A stretch of DNA of 64,000 nt from Vibrio porteresiae DSM 19223 (GCF_024347055.1 NZ_AP024895.1:1302001-1366000); one strand, 5' to 3'; numbered from the stretch's first letter, positions 1 to 8,977 are shown. Made by a program: numbers and translations. The notes: a model not told the origin generated them from the sequence alone.

Positions 1-36
1 ACTGTACGGTACGGTTTAGTTATAAGGTAATTTAGC

Positions 37-1488
37 GTGAAAAGCAATGCGTTATGTCCTCGCTGGCGCGCCATTCGTCCCCGTCATCTGGCTCTGACTT
101 TGATCAGTGTGGCGGTACTCAATGGCTGTGCAGCCCCTGATGATGAAGCCACTCCGCAACTGACGGTTATGAGTGAACTTCACTACCAACAAAGTTTTGC
201 CAACAGCCAATTAGTTAATTGGCCAACCATGGAGTGGTGGACTCGCTATCAAGATCCACAACTCAACACTTTGATGCAAGAAGCCTTTGCCAACTCGCCT
301 GATCTGAAGATCGCGCAGGCGCGCTTACGTGATGCGCGCGGTATCGCTGAACAAATTGGCGCAGTTAAGCGTCCTTCAGTGGGGTTAAATGCCAGCGCTT
401 CAGAAAGCAAGGTGAGTTACAAATATCAAGCTTACAGTCCGCCATACGATTGGAACGACTACGGTTCCGTTACCCTCAACTTCCAGTATGACTTTGACTT
501 TTGGGGTAAAAACAAGGCTGCTGTGGTGGCTGCGACCAGTGAATTGGCTGCAACACAAGCAGAAACCGTTTCTGCCCAGTTAATGTTGGCGACCTCAATT
601 GCCAATGCGTACGCCGAGCTGGCCCGTCTGTATAAAAACCAGCACACGGTGGATGAAGCAGTACAACTGCGTGCTAAAACCGTTGAGCTAATGCAAAAAC
701 GTTATGACAACGGACTTGAGACACTCGGCTCGGTTAACCAAGCCAAAGCGATTCGCGCCAGTGTGGAAGCGGAATTGCTGGGAATTAATGAATCGATCGC
801 ATTGCAGAAAAACGCCATTGCGGCACTGCTTGGTGAAGGCCCCGATCGCGCGTTAACCATAACCGAGCCTAAGATTGCTCTCGATAAACGCTATGGTTTA
901 CCCAGCGAAGTGGGCATTGGCTTACTTGGACACCGTGCTGATATCACCGCCGCTCGTTGGCGCGCAGAAGCTGCAGCTCAGCGTGTCGGTATCGCCAAAG
1001 CGCAATACTACCCAGACGTAACTTTATCTGCGTTTATCGGTTATCAAGCCTTTGGTTTAGATAACTTAACGCGCACAGGTAACGATGCTGGCGGTATTGG
1101 CCCTGCTATCTACCTACCGCTGTTTACTGGCGGTCGATTAGACGGGCAACTCACTTCTGCTCGTGCCCATTATCAAGAAGCAGTCAACAGCTATAACCGC
1201 ACGTTGACCAACGCATTGCACGAAGTGGCGGATGTGGTGACCAGCAGTTCTGCGCTCGATGCTCGAATTCAAAAAACGCACGAAGCGGTTAATGCAGCAC
1301 AGCGTGCCTACGACATTGCCAATAATCGTTACAACGGTGGACTGGCGACTTACCTCGATGTGTTAGTCGCGGAAGAAGCGTTACTGAATAACCAAAGGGC
1401 GTTGGTTAACTTGCAATCGCGCGCTTTCAGTCTTGACCTCGCTCTAGTACATGCCTTGGGCGCAGGCTACCAACCTCAAAAGTCATGA
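37..1488 (+). CDS. Outer-membrane efflux lipoprotein, TolC/NodT family (VceC-like)
   Basis: This is the outer-membrane channel of a tripartite drug pump, which exports substrates handed over by the two following gene products. The N-terminus is a lipoprotein signal: a basic stretch, a hydrophobic segment and the lipobox LNGC with Cys31 as the lipidated residue. Two OEP repeats fill the rest, at about residues 75-265 and 290-475, and the 483-residue length is normal for the NodT subfamily. The start is GTG at 37, preceded by AAGGTAA. The adaptor gene begins 20 bp downstream, so the genes form one operon. The order outer-membrane protein, adaptor, DHA2 permease is that of V. cholerae vceCAB (established). 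Orthology with vceC rather than another NodT paralogue is inference. Confidence 0.88.
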   Translation: MKSNALCPRWRAIRPRHLALTLISVAVLNGCAAPDDEATPQLTVMSELHYQQSFANSQLVNWPTMEWWTRYQDPQLNTLMQEAFANSPDLKIAQARLRDARGIAEQIGAVKRPSVGLNASASESKVSYKYQAYSPPYDWNDYGSVTLNFQYDFDFWGKNKAAVVAATSELAATQAETVSAQLMLATSIANAYAELARLYKNQHTVDEAVQLRAKTVELMQKRYDNGLETLGSVNQAKAIRASVEAELLGINESIALQKNAIAALLGEGPDRALTITEPKIALDKRYGLPSEVGIGLLGHRADITAARWRAEAAAQRVGIAKAQYYPDVTLSAFIGYQAFGLDNLTRTGNDAGGIGPAIYLPLFTGGRLDGQLTSARAHYQEAVNSYNRTLTNALHEVADVVTSSSALDARIQKTHEAVNAAQRAYDIANNRYNGGLATYLDVLVAEEALLNNQRALVNLQSRAFSLDLALVHALGAGYQPQKS

Positions 1489-1508
1489 TCGGTTAAAAGG
1501 TTTTACAA

Positions 1509-2699
1509 ATGAGTACTGAACAATCTCAAAATGAGACAACTAATCTCGATAATCAACGTGTTAACCGTGCGCGCAAACGTGGTTTTACTGCGTTAGCGGC
1601 AGCGATTGTGATTGCCGCGGCCGGTTATGGTTCTTACTGGTATTTTTACGCATCTCGCTATGTCAGCACCGATAACGCGTATGCTGAAGCGGAAGTGGCT
1701 GCGGTGACGCCAGCGGTGGGTGGCATTATCGGTAAGGTAAATGTGGTCGATACCCAATTTGTGCACAAAGGCGATGTGCTCGTCCAGATTGATGATACCG
1801 ATGCTCGCATTACCCTTGATCGCGCCGCTGCCGATTTGGCGCTGGCGAAACGTCATGTGCAAAGTTACTTAGCCAATAATGACGGGTTAACCGCTTTAGT
1901 CGATGCACAAGAAGAGAATGCCAAACGCGCTGATGCTCAACTGCAAGCGTCAAAAGCAGACTTTGATCGTGCCACCATCGATCTAAAACGTCGTGAAGAC
2001 CTAGTGCGTTCTGGTTCGGTGTCTGGTGAAGAGCTGACGAACGCTCAAACTGCATTTGAACAGGCAAAAGCCAACTTAAATGCAGCCAAAGCCGCTGCAG
2101 CGCAAGCGCATGCCAACAAGCTCTCTACCATTGGGCAAAAAGAGGCCAATGAAGCTTTGATTGCCAATACCACAGTGGAAAACAACCCAGAAGTATTGGC
2201 GGCGAAAGCGCGCTTTGAACAAGCTCAAGTCGACCTCGACCGCACTGTGATTCGCGCGCCAATTGATGGTGTCGTTGCTGAACGTCACGTCCAAATTGGT
2301 CGTCGCGTCCAAATCGGCGAAGCTTTGATGACCGTCGTTCCCGTACAGAACATCTATGTAGATGCCAACTTTAAAGAAGTGCAGCTCAACAAAGTGGATG
2401 TAGGTCAACCAGTTGAATTGATAGCCGATCTTTATGGCGATGATGTGGTGTATCACGGCGTAGTGACTGGCCTATCCGGCGGTACAGGTTCTGCGTTCTC
2501 TATGATTCCTGCGCAAAACGCGACAGGTAACTGGATCAAAGTAGTACAGCGTTTACCGGTGCGTATTCAGCTCAATCGTGACGATTTAAAAGCTCATCCA
2601 TTGCAAGTTGGTTTATCTATGGAAGTGACTATCGATACCAGCCGCAAGGTGGATGACGATACGTTACAAGAATACCGTACAGCAATGCTGACTGAATAA
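1509..2699 (+). CDS. HlyD/EmrA-family periplasmic adaptor subunit (VceA-like)
   Basis: This is the membrane-fusion protein that bridges the inner-membrane permease and the outer-membrane channel. A single transmembrane anchor lies at about residues 24-46. It is followed by a split biotinyl-lipoyl domain (the N half contains VDTQFVHKGDVLVQID, the C half contains TVIRAPIDGVVAERHVQIG), a long alpha-hairpin rich in Ala, Gln and Lys (about 95-225), and a C-terminal beta-barrel domain. The 396-residue length fits EmrA. The ribosome-binding sequence AAAAGG lies just before ATG 1509. The permease gene starts 16 bp after the stop. Named EmrA-type from the family and VceA-like from the operon order. 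Confidence 0.9.
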   Translation: MSTEQSQNETTNLDNQRVNRARKRGFTALAAAIVIAAAGYGSYWYFYASRYVSTDNAYAEAEVAAVTPAVGGIIGKVNVVDTQFVHKGDVLVQIDDTDARITLDRAAADLALAKRHVQSYLANNDGLTALVDAQEENAKRADAQLQASKADFDRATIDLKRREDLVRSGSVSGEELTNAQTAFEQAKANLNAAKAAAAQAHANKLSTIGQKEANEALIANTTVENNPEVLAAKARFEQAQVDLDRTVIRAPIDGVVAERHVQIGRRVQIGEALMTVVPVQNIYVDANFKEVQLNKVDVGQPVELIADLYGDDVVYHGVVTGLSGGTGSAFSMIPAQNATGNWIKVVQRLPVRIQLNRDDLKAHPLQVGLSMEVTIDTSRKVDDDTLQEYRTAMLTE

Positions 2700-2715
2700 G
2701 TCTTGGGGGAATGTC

Positions 2716-4251
2716 ATGAGTCAGACGAATGACAATCAGATCCAGCCTTTAACCGGAGCTGCGCTGTTTTTTGGGGCGCTCTGTTTAGCGATGGCCAACT
2801 TTTTGGCCATCTTGGATACCACGATCGCGAACGTGTCTGTGGCGAATATCGCCGGGGCACTGGGGACATCGACAAGCCAAGGGACATACGTCATCACCTC
2901 GTATGCGGTAGCGGAAGCGATTTCCGTACCGTTGACCGGGTGGCTCTCTTCACGCTTTGGTTCGATTCGCGTATTTGTGGTCTGTTTTCTGATGTTTGGG
3001 GTGTTCTCACTGTTATGTGGGATGGCGACCAGCATGAGCATGTTGGTCATGTTTAGGGTCTTTTTAGGTTTTTCGGGCGGGCCACTTATGCCGCTATCGC
3101 AAACCTTGATGATGCGAATTTTTCCAAAAAACAAAGCGCATGCAGCGATTGGGATCTGGAGTATGACCACCTTGGTGGCTCCAATTATGGGACCCATTCT
3201 CGGTGGCATCTTGTGCGACCAATACAGCTGGCCATACGTATTCATCGTAAAAACACCATTTGCCTTGATTGCTGGTATTGCGTGTTGGCAACTGTTGAAA
3301 AAATTCGAAACCAAAACCATCAAGGCCAAAATCGACAAAGTGGGTTTGGCTCTGCTGGTGGTGTGGGTTGCTTGTTTGCAAATCATGCTTGATGAAGGGA
3401 AAGACCACGACTGGTTTGCTTCAAATCGCATCTTGATTTTGGGCATCATCGCTCTGATTGGTTTTATCTCGTTCATCATTTGGGAAATGACCGAACGTAA
3501 CCCTGTGGTCGATTTGAAAGTCTTCCGTCACCGTGGTTACAGCGCCTGCATGATTACCTTGTCGTTGGCATTTGGGGCTTTCTTTGCCATCCAAGTGGTG
3601 ACGCCACTGTGGTTACAAGTTTATATGGGCTATACCGCCACCATTGCCGGTTATTCAACCGCTACCATGGGGATTTTGGCGGTGTTTATGGCGCCCGCTG
3701 TGGCGAATTTGGCATCGAAAATCGACCCAAGGCCGTTGGTGTTTATTGGGGTGTTGTGGCTGGGCTCGTGGACCTTCATTCGTGGTTTCGCCAATTTGGA
3801 TATGACCTTTGCTCAGATAAGTTGGCCCATGTTTTTCCAAGGAATTGGCATGCCGCTGTTCTTTGTGCCACTGACGGCATTAGCTTTGGGGAGCGTGAGT
3901 GATGCAGAGATGGATTCAGCGGCAGGCCTAATGAACTTTATCCGAAGTCTGGCTGGGGCGTTTGCGACTTCTATTGTTAACACTTCGTGGGAAAACGAAA
4001 GTCGTTATGTTCATGCCGAGTTGGCGGGCTTGACCGACAAGGCGGGCGTTGCCACCCATATGATGCAGCAATCGGGGATGTCGATGGGGCAGATTCGCAG
4101 TTCGATTGATTGGCTGGTACAAAAACAGAGTGTGATGGTAGCTACCAACCAGCTGTTTTTCATTATTGCCGCCATTTTTATCGGTGCCGCATTTCTTATT
4201 TGGTTAGCACCAAAACCCCGTCTTGGTGTGGATACCAGCTCAGCTCACTAA
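2716..4251 (+). CDS. DHA2-family multidrug efflux MFS permease (EmrB/VceB-like)
   Basis: This is a proton-driven inner-membrane drug exporter of the 14-transmembrane-helix DHA2 branch of the major facilitator superfamily. It opens with the typical NFLAILDTTIANVSVANIAG helix (about residues 28-47). It has the conserved GWLSSRFGSIRVF loop between helices 2 and 3 (motif A position) and the GPILGG motif C at helix 5. The 511-residue length is that of EmrB. Start ATG 2716 follows GGGGGAA. It is the last gene of the efflux operon, and a strong hairpin terminator at 4291-4332 closes the unit. Substrates cannot be read from the sequence; hydrophobic toxicants and bile salts are typical for the family. 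Confidence 0.92.
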   Translation: MSQTNDNQIQPLTGAALFFGALCLAMANFLAILDTTIANVSVANIAGALGTSTSQGTYVITSYAVAEAISVPLTGWLSSRFGSIRVFVVCFLMFGVFSLLCGMATSMSMLVMFRVFLGFSGGPLMPLSQTLMMRIFPKNKAHAAIGIWSMTTLVAPIMGPILGGILCDQYSWPYVFIVKTPFALIAGIACWQLLKKFETKTIKAKIDKVGLALLVVWVACLQIMLDEGKDHDWFASNRILILGIIALIGFISFIIWEMTERNPVVDLKVFRHRGYSACMITLSLAFGAFFAIQVVTPLWLQVYMGYTATIAGYSTATMGILAVFMAPAVANLASKIDPRPLVFIGVLWLGSWTFIRGFANLDMTFAQISWPMFFQGIGMPLFFVPLTALALGSVSDAEMDSAAGLMNFIRSLAGAFATSIVNTSWENESRYVHAELAGLTDKAGVATHMMQQSGMSMGQIRSSIDWLVQKQSVMVATNQLFFIIAAIFIGAAFLIWLAPKPRLGVDTSSAH

Positions 4252-4290
4252 AATTTTAAGCACTGCTATCAACTCACAGAGTTTGATGTT

Positions 4291-4332
4291 TGGCTGACTA
4301 TGCGTAATAGGACACGCTGGTCAGCCTTTTTT
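4291..4332 (+). terminator. Rho-independent terminator of the efflux operon
   Basis: The arms GGCTGAC (4292-4298) and GTCAGCC (4320-4326) carry an inner GCGT/ACGC pair and are followed by TTTTTTATT. This is a canonical intrinsic terminator 40 bp after the permease stop. Confidence 0.85.
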
Positions 4333-4376
4333 ATTCGTACCGCGATGCAAAATAATAGTGATGAAGTGGATCAGCG

Positions 4377-4628
4377 TTAGCTAATCACCCATTTATGGTG
4401 GGGATCGCTGGATGCGATTGTGCTGGACTTGGATTCATTAATCGTGACCGATGTATGTGCTTCCAAACACAGCAATATCTTTTTTAACGTGGAATATTTG
4501 GGGTCAGTGCGACCATTTTCGATGCGTTCTAATGTCGAGACAGCAATGCCGATGTTATCAGCTAAGGCTTCGCGGGAAATTCCTTTATATTCGCGGATCT
4601 CTCTTATCATATGATGTAACTCAGTCAT
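4377..4628 (-). CDS. Small XRE-family helix-turn-helix regulator
   Basis: This is an 83-residue DNA-binding protein with one Cro/C1-type HTH at about residues 7-60: ISREALADNIGIAVSTLERI contains helices 2 and 3, followed by ENGRTDPKYSTLKKIL. The tail after residue 65 is polar and looks disordered. It is convergent with the efflux operon and separated from it by the terminator. No toxin gene lies beside it, so an antitoxin role is not supported; it may be an orphan transcriptional regulator. The start at 4628 is used because GAGGCG lies upstream. ATG 4610 (MIREIREYKG) is an alternative. Confidence 0.7.
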   Translation of the reverse strand: MTELHHMIREIREYKGISREALADNIGIAVSTLERIENGRTDPKYSTLKKILLCLEAHTSVTINESKSSTIASSDPHHKWVIS

Positions 4629-5000
4629 AACTGATGTTTCGCCTCGATAACGTACCTGTGGCTATTATATTGGCTAATCAGTAATAAGCTCAAAGGAGTT
4701 AGCCCAATAGCCGTATGCTGTCTGTTAATTGGTCAATAATTGTCCTGATAATATAGTTTATTTAAATTAGTTATTTTGGAATGGTCAGCAAATAATGACA
4801 CATTGCAAAATGTGGTTTGGCTTACGGTTCTATTTAATGAAAAATTAAAGGCTCTATTTTCCATTATGATACATGGGGTTTACTGACTATAGTGATGGAT
4901 ATCTAAACTTGAAATAACGTTTTATTACGAGTTTATTAATATTATAAGATGATTTTATATTCTGTTTTAATTGTGGTGCGGTTCAAATAACTACTCTAAT

Positions 5001-5016
5001 AGAGCATGAGTGCTCT
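5001..5016. promoter_or_regulatory. Inverted repeat, possible operator
   Basis: AGAGCA and TGCTCT are perfect inverted arms around TGAG, about 190 bp before the lyase start. There is no T-run, so it is not a terminator. It could be a dimeric regulator site. The regulator is unknown. Confidence 0.35.
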
Positions 5017-5094
5017 GGATGAGTATGCATTTTAATTTAATTATTTCTCTATCTAATGCTAAGAAATTCCTATGAGCTTCTTAGCAGTTTGAAA

Positions 5095-5126
5095 ATGCTC
5101 AAATAACATAATGCTCAAATAACATA
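5095..5126. repeat. 16-bp perfect tandem duplication
   Basis: ATGCTCAAATAACATA occurs twice with no gap (5095-5110 and 5111-5126), 79 bp before the lyase start codon. It looks like a recent slippage duplication inside the 5' leader or promoter. Confidence 0.85.
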
Positions 5127-5204
5127 GAGATGCGTTATATTGACAGTGTGATGGCGTCTTTACGTTATTTGGGTGTGTCATTCTCAATAGGAGATAGAGA
5201 ACGT

Positions 5205-7220
5205 ATGAAATTGACACTCACCCCTCTTAACCGATGGATAAAGCTTGGCCTGATGGCATCGTTGCTGGTGACGCCACTCGCAGCGTTAGCAGCGGATGTG
5301 ACCTTAGATGGAACTGCCGGTGATGGTAAAGTGGTACTGACGTGGGATAGCTCTGATACCGATTCCAATTACCAAATCTACTACGATACCGACAGTGATG
5401 CTTCAGGGCGTGTTCGCTTAGGTTCAGTGAACTCCTCCACTTTGCACTACACCGCATCGGGGCTTAGCAACGGTACCCAATATTGGTTCTGGGTCAAATA
5501 CAAAAATGCCAGTGGTGATTACGAAGACTCTTCAACCTTTACCACCACACCACAATCGGTGGTGTTAGCGGCAACTGCAGGCAATCAGCAAGTGTCATTA
5601 ACATGGAATGATTCGGGCGCAGATTCCAACTATCAAATCTACTACGACACCGACAATGATCCTTCAGGTCGTGTTCGCTTAGGCACGGTTAACTCATCCA
5701 CCACCAAATATACCGCCACGGGGTTAACCAATGGCACCCCGTATTGGTTTTGGGTGAAATACACCGACAGTGATGGCAACCAAGCCGATTCCACCAGTGT
5801 TAAATCCACACCAGAATCGGTAGTCCTGACAGGGACCGCCGGAGATGGCCAAGTGGCGCTCAACTGGACCGATTCAGGCTCGGATTCTAACTACCAAGTT
5901 TACTACGATACCGACAGCAATCCTTCTGGTCGCGTGCGTTTAACCACGGTGGGCTCATCCACTCTGAGCTACACCGCAACGGGATTGACCAACGGAACGC
6001 CTTATTGGTTCTGGATCAAATACACAGACGCCAGTGGTGATAGTGCCGATTCAACGGCGTTTACCGCAACGCCAGATAGCACCACTACCGTCGACCCAGA
6101 CGCAACTGTGGTCAGCACCGCCAGCGCGATCATTTCTGCGATCAACAGCGCCAGTGCCGGTGATGTGATTTATGTGCGCGGCGGCACATACTACTTTGAT
6201 GAACCTTTAGAGTTGGATGCCAAAGGCAGTTCAGGTAACACAATCACATTGCGCCAATACCCGACCGATTCTGCAAGACCAGTATTTGACTTCTCCGCTG
6301 AATCAGAAAGTTCATCTAATCGTGGTATGGAGTTGAGTGGTAACTATTGGTACATCTACGGAATCGATGTCCAATATGCGGGTGATAACGGGATGCACAT
6401 TAGCGGCTCGTATAACACGGTCGAATACTCAACTTTCTCTCATAACGCAGATACGGGTCTGCAACTCGACAGTGGTGCTTCTTACAACCTGATTAAGAAC
6501 GTCGACTCTTACTACAACGCCGATTCCTCTTTGGAAAACGCCGATGGATTCGCGTCAAAAATGGGCGTAGGAACGGGCAACACCTTCTATGGCTGCCGCG
6601 CGTGGAACAACCTCGACGATGGTTATGATGGTTATTTGCGTGGCGCAGACGGCGTGACCACCACTTATCAAAACTGCTGGGCCATTCGTAACGGTTATTT
6701 GGAAAGCGGGAAAGCCAGTGGCGGTGATGGTAACGGCTTTAAAACTGGGGGCAGTGACGATAAGGACTTGCAACATAACGCCATTTTCACCAACAGCATC
6801 GCAGCGGGTAACGCAGAAGATGGTTTCGACCATAACAGCAACCGCGGTACGGTCACCATTTACAACAGTATTGGTTATAAAAACGGTCGCAACTTTGGCT
6901 TTAGCAGTACCAATCCTCTGAAAAAACTGACGATCAAAAACAGCATCTCTTACCAAGGAGATTCATCTGACAGTTTGAAAGCGACCAGCACCAGCATCTC
7001 AAATGACAGTTGGAGTGGCAGTGTATCGGTGAGCAGTAGCGACTTCGAAAGTGTCAGCATTGATACCTTGTTGGCGGATCGTCAATCAGATGGCAGCTTG
7101 CCGGACGTGACCTTCTTCCATTTGGTCAGTGGCAGCGATTTGATTGATGCAGGGACCGATGTGGGCTTGGATTACGAAGGTGATGCTCCAGATATTGGTG
7201 CATTCGAATCCGATTATTAA
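5205..7220 (+). CDS. Secreted PL9-family pectate lyase-like protein with three FN3 domains
   Basis: This is a secreted polysaccharide lyase, 671 residues from ATG 5205. I chose this start because AGGAGA lies just upstream and a clean Sec signal follows (cleavage after LAALA, residue 29); an in-frame ATG at 5130 would bury the signal. Residues 32-292 are three near-identical 87-residue fibronectin-III repeats. Residues about 300-671 are a right-handed parallel beta-helix. Candidate Ca2+ ligands Asp447, Asp471, Asp472 and Asp475 reproduce the spacing of Asp209, 233, 234 and 237 in the PL9 enzyme Pel9A. Lys513 in GNGFKTGG matches its catalytic Lys273 (established for Pel9A, mapped here by eye). 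Pectate or a related uronate polymer is the likely substrate. It is a single-gene unit. Confidence 0.85.
   Translation: MKLTLTPLNRWIKLGLMASLLVTPLAALAADVTLDGTAGDGKVVLTWDSSDTDSNYQIYYDTDSDASGRVRLGSVNSSTLHYTASGLSNGTQYWFWVKYKNASGDYEDSSTFTTTPQSVVLAATAGNQQVSLTWNDSGADSNYQIYYDTDNDPSGRVRLGTVNSSTTKYTATGLTNGTPYWFWVKYTDSDGNQADSTSVKSTPESVVLTGTAGDGQVALNWTDSGSDSNYQVYYDTDSNPSGRVRLTTVGSSTLSYTATGLTNGTPYWFWIKYTDASGDSADSTAFTATPDSTTTVDPDATVVSTASAIISAINSASAGDVIYVRGGTYYFDEPLELDAKGSSGNTITLRQYPTDSARPVFDFSAESESSSNRGMELSGNYWYIYGIDVQYAGDNGMHISGSYNTVEYSTFSHNADTGLQLDSGASYNLIKNVDSYYNADSSLENADGFASKMGVGTGNTFYGCRAWNNLDDGYDGYLRGADGVTTTYQNCWAIRNGYLESGKASGGDGNGFKTGGSDDKDLQHNAIFTNSIAAGNAEDGFDHNSNRGTVTIYNSIGYKNGRNFGFSSTNPLKKLTIKNSISYQGDSSDSLKATSTSISNDSWSGSVSVSSSDFESVSIDTLLADRQSDGSLPDVTFFHLVSGSDLIDAGTDVGLDYEGDAPDIGAFESDY
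5298..6080 (+). repeat. Three tandem 261-bp FN3-coding repeats
   Basis: The units start at 5298, 5559 and 5820, exactly 261 bp apart, so each encodes 87 residues. Each contains SNYQ(I/V)YYDTD, SGRVRL and a YWFW(V/I)KY segment. Identity is high also at DNA level, suggesting recent duplication or gene conversion. FN3 domains usually act as linkers or carbohydrate-proximity modules in bacterial glycanases. Confidence 0.9.
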
Positions 7221-7261
7221 GCTCGGCGGTTAACTTGCTTAAATGACTAATGAAGTGCGGC

Positions 7262-7297
7262 AATAAGCGCTCTCTGTGTAGGGCGCTTTTCTTTTTA
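7262..7297 (+). terminator. Terminator after the PL9 lyase
   Basis: AAGCGC (7265-7270) pairs with GCGCTT (7283-7288), followed by TTCTTTTT. It lies 45 bp after the lyase stop. Confidence 0.75.
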
Positions 7298-7491
7298 TGG
7301 GCAATTTGCATGCAATAAGGACAAAGTGGTTAAGGATAAGTGATTCGAGAAAATAGTGACCTTAGGTGAGGAGGATTCATCAGCAGAAATAGGCGGAGCT
7401 GCTACACTTTGATCAGATTAACTCTCTGGTTTTCCATTGATTTATGTTCAGGCTTAGCCTGCCTCTTGACTTAAGTTATTCGGAGAATGTG

Positions 7492-8271
7492 ATGACCGCG
7501 ACGCTAGCTCACCGCTCCGTTTCCCTTGAAACTGAGCTTAATCCCTTCCAATTGTTTATCTTGGTGCTCTCGCTATTTGTGTTACTTGAATTGACCATTC
7601 AAGCCGTGTTTCCTTTACCTGCGCAAACCAAGCAGATCCTCAATATGGGGGACAATATTATCTGTGTGTTTTTTCTTGCTGATTTCTTTATTCGCTTTAA
7701 ACAAGCGGAGAATAAATGGCAGTTTATGCGCTGGGGCTGGATTGATCTGCTCTCGAGTTTGCCTCTGGCCGATGTATTGCAGTATGGGCGCATTGTACGA
7801 GTGGTGCGGGTACTGCGTTTGCTACGTTCAACGCGCATCATCATGGCTTTTCTGTTTCGTAACAAGGTGCGCGGTACGTTCTCTTTGGTCTTTTCAGTCT
7901 CGATTATCTTGGTGATTTTCGGGGCACTGGCCATCTTGCAACTGGAGAAAGGCGCTGAGGGAGCCAATATTCAAGACCCTGTCGATGCCCTGTGGTGGGC
8001 GTTTGTCACAGTGACGACGGTTGGTTATGGCGACTATTATCCGGTCACCTTAGAGGGACGAATTGTCGCAGCCATATTGATGATGGCTGGAGTAGGGATG
8101 TTTGGCACTTTCACTGGGTTTGTGGCGTCATGGTTTTTGGAAGATGACAAAGAAAAGCAGGATAAACACGTCGCAACCAATATGAGTAACGATATTAGTG
8201 AGTTAAAAGACGAGATTGGTGAGCTTAAGGCCATGATCATCCAGTTAAAATCACCCGATAGACGAGAGTAA
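7492..8271 (+). CDS. Voltage-gated-type potassium channel (6-TM ion transporter)
   Basis: This is an inner-membrane K+ channel of the 6-TM ion_trans family. The start at ATG 7492 (259 residues) is preferred because CGGAG sits 7 bp upstream. An in-frame ATG at 7444 has no such signal. An S4-like helix carries regularly spaced arginines (RIVRVVRVLRLLRSTRI, about residues 86-102). The selectivity filter is TTVGYGDYYP at about residue 170. After S6 there is a short cytoplasmic tail with a C-terminal coiled coil (ELKDEIGELKAMIIQL) that probably tetramerises the channel. No ligand-binding domain is visible. It is monocistronic. The physiological role in Vibrio is unknown. Confidence 0.88.
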   Translation: MTATLAHRSVSLETELNPFQLFILVLSLFVLLELTIQAVFPLPAQTKQILNMGDNIICVFFLADFFIRFKQAENKWQFMRWGWIDLLSSLPLADVLQYGRIVRVVRVLRLLRSTRIIMAFLFRNKVRGTFSLVFSVSIILVIFGALAILQLEKGAEGANIQDPVDALWWAFVTVTTVGYGDYYPVTLEGRIVAAILMMAGVGMFGTFTGFVASWFLEDDKEKQDKHVATNMSNDISELKDEIGELKAMIIQLKSPDRRE

Positions 8272-8403
8272 TGACTCACCACTATTGGGCATAATGCACT
8301 CTTTTGGTTCATCAATGCATAACGCTTAAATTATTGATGAAGCAAACGATAACTTACAGTATGCTGCTCCCTGAAATGACAATTAACAATAAATGGAGTT
8401 ACC

Positions 8404-8862
8404 ATGACCCCAACGTTTTTTTTGCGTTCTAAATGGACGCAATTAGGTGCAATTACTTTAAGTGCACTTCTTAGCGGATGCAGTTACCAACCAGCACAAA
8501 GTGCCGCAGCAGCGCCAACATCAGCGTGTGCTGTCGGTGATTTGATGGCAGAAACCACACTGTACTTTGGCATGAGCCGTCCTCACGGTCCAGACATTAC
8601 CGATAAAGAGTGGCAAGCTTTTGTGGACAAAGAGGTGACCCCTCGTTTTCGCGATGGTTTGACCGTATTTAATGGTAAAGGACAGTGGTTAGGCGCTGAC
8701 GGCAAAGTGGCAAAAGAGTCGAGCCATGCGTTGATGCTGATCCACTCAATCAACGATGCAGAAAGTGAAAAGAGCATTGAAGCTCTACGCACTATCTACA
8801 AAACCCAATTTGCACAAGAATCTGTAATGCGTGTCGACACCAATAAGTGTGTGGCATTTTAA
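8404..8862 (+). CDS. DUF3574-family lipoprotein
   Basis: This 152-residue protein has a lipoprotein signal (lipobox LLSGC, Cys26) and a compact C-terminal domain that I assign to DUF3574 from ETTLYFGMSRPHG near residue 50 and the closing VMRVDTNKCVAF. The function of this family is not known. Residue +2 after the lipid Cys is Ser, so outer-membrane sorting is expected. The start ATG 8404 is preceded by GGAGTT. It stands alone and converges on nupC across a shared terminator. Confidence 0.8.
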   Translation: MTPTFFLRSKWTQLGAITLSALLSGCSYQPAQSAAAAPTSACAVGDLMAETTLYFGMSRPHGPDITDKEWQAFVDKEVTPRFRDGLTVFNGKGQWLGADGKVAKESSHALMLIHSINDAESEKSIEALRTIYKTQFAQESVMRVDTNKCVAF

Positions 8863-8946
8863 GACGCTGTTTTAAATTGCTATTGAAAAGATTCTGAAGG
8901 GCGGGGTAAACGCTCGAATAATCTAAGCGCAGAGAATTTGGATAAA

Positions 8947-8977
8947 CAAAAGCCAGCACTCATTATGCTGGCTTTTT
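8947..8977. terminator. Bidirectional terminator between DUF3574 gene and nupC
   Basis: AGCCAGCA (8951-8958) and TGCTGGCT (8966-8973) form an 8-bp perfect stem with A's on one side and TTTTT on the other. It can serve both convergent genes. Confidence 0.85.

Larger units (their letters stand above)
4629..5204. other. AT-rich intergenic region upstream of the PL9 lyase
   Basis: These 576 bases carry no convincing gene and are much richer in A and T than the flanking coding DNA. They hold the divergent promoters of the XRE gene and the lyase, a 6-bp perfect inverted repeat AGAGCA-TGAG-TGCTCT at 5001-5016, and a perfect 16-bp tandem duplication at 5095-5126. No riboswitch fold was recognised. 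Confidence 0.6.

Noticed and set aside
2736..3479. A 247-codon open frame on the minus strand
   Set aside because: It is fully antisense to the DHA2 permease gene. The product is rich in Met, Lys, Ile and Pro with no domain, as expected for the reverse strand of a membrane protein gene.
4377..4628. A toxin-antitoxin system at the XRE gene
   Set aside because: No toxin-sized partner gene lies next to it on the same strand.
6555..6956. A 133-codon open frame on the minus strand within the PL9 gene
   Set aside because: Low-complexity Val/Thr/Ala composition from the reverse complement of the beta-helix repeats; no ribosome site.
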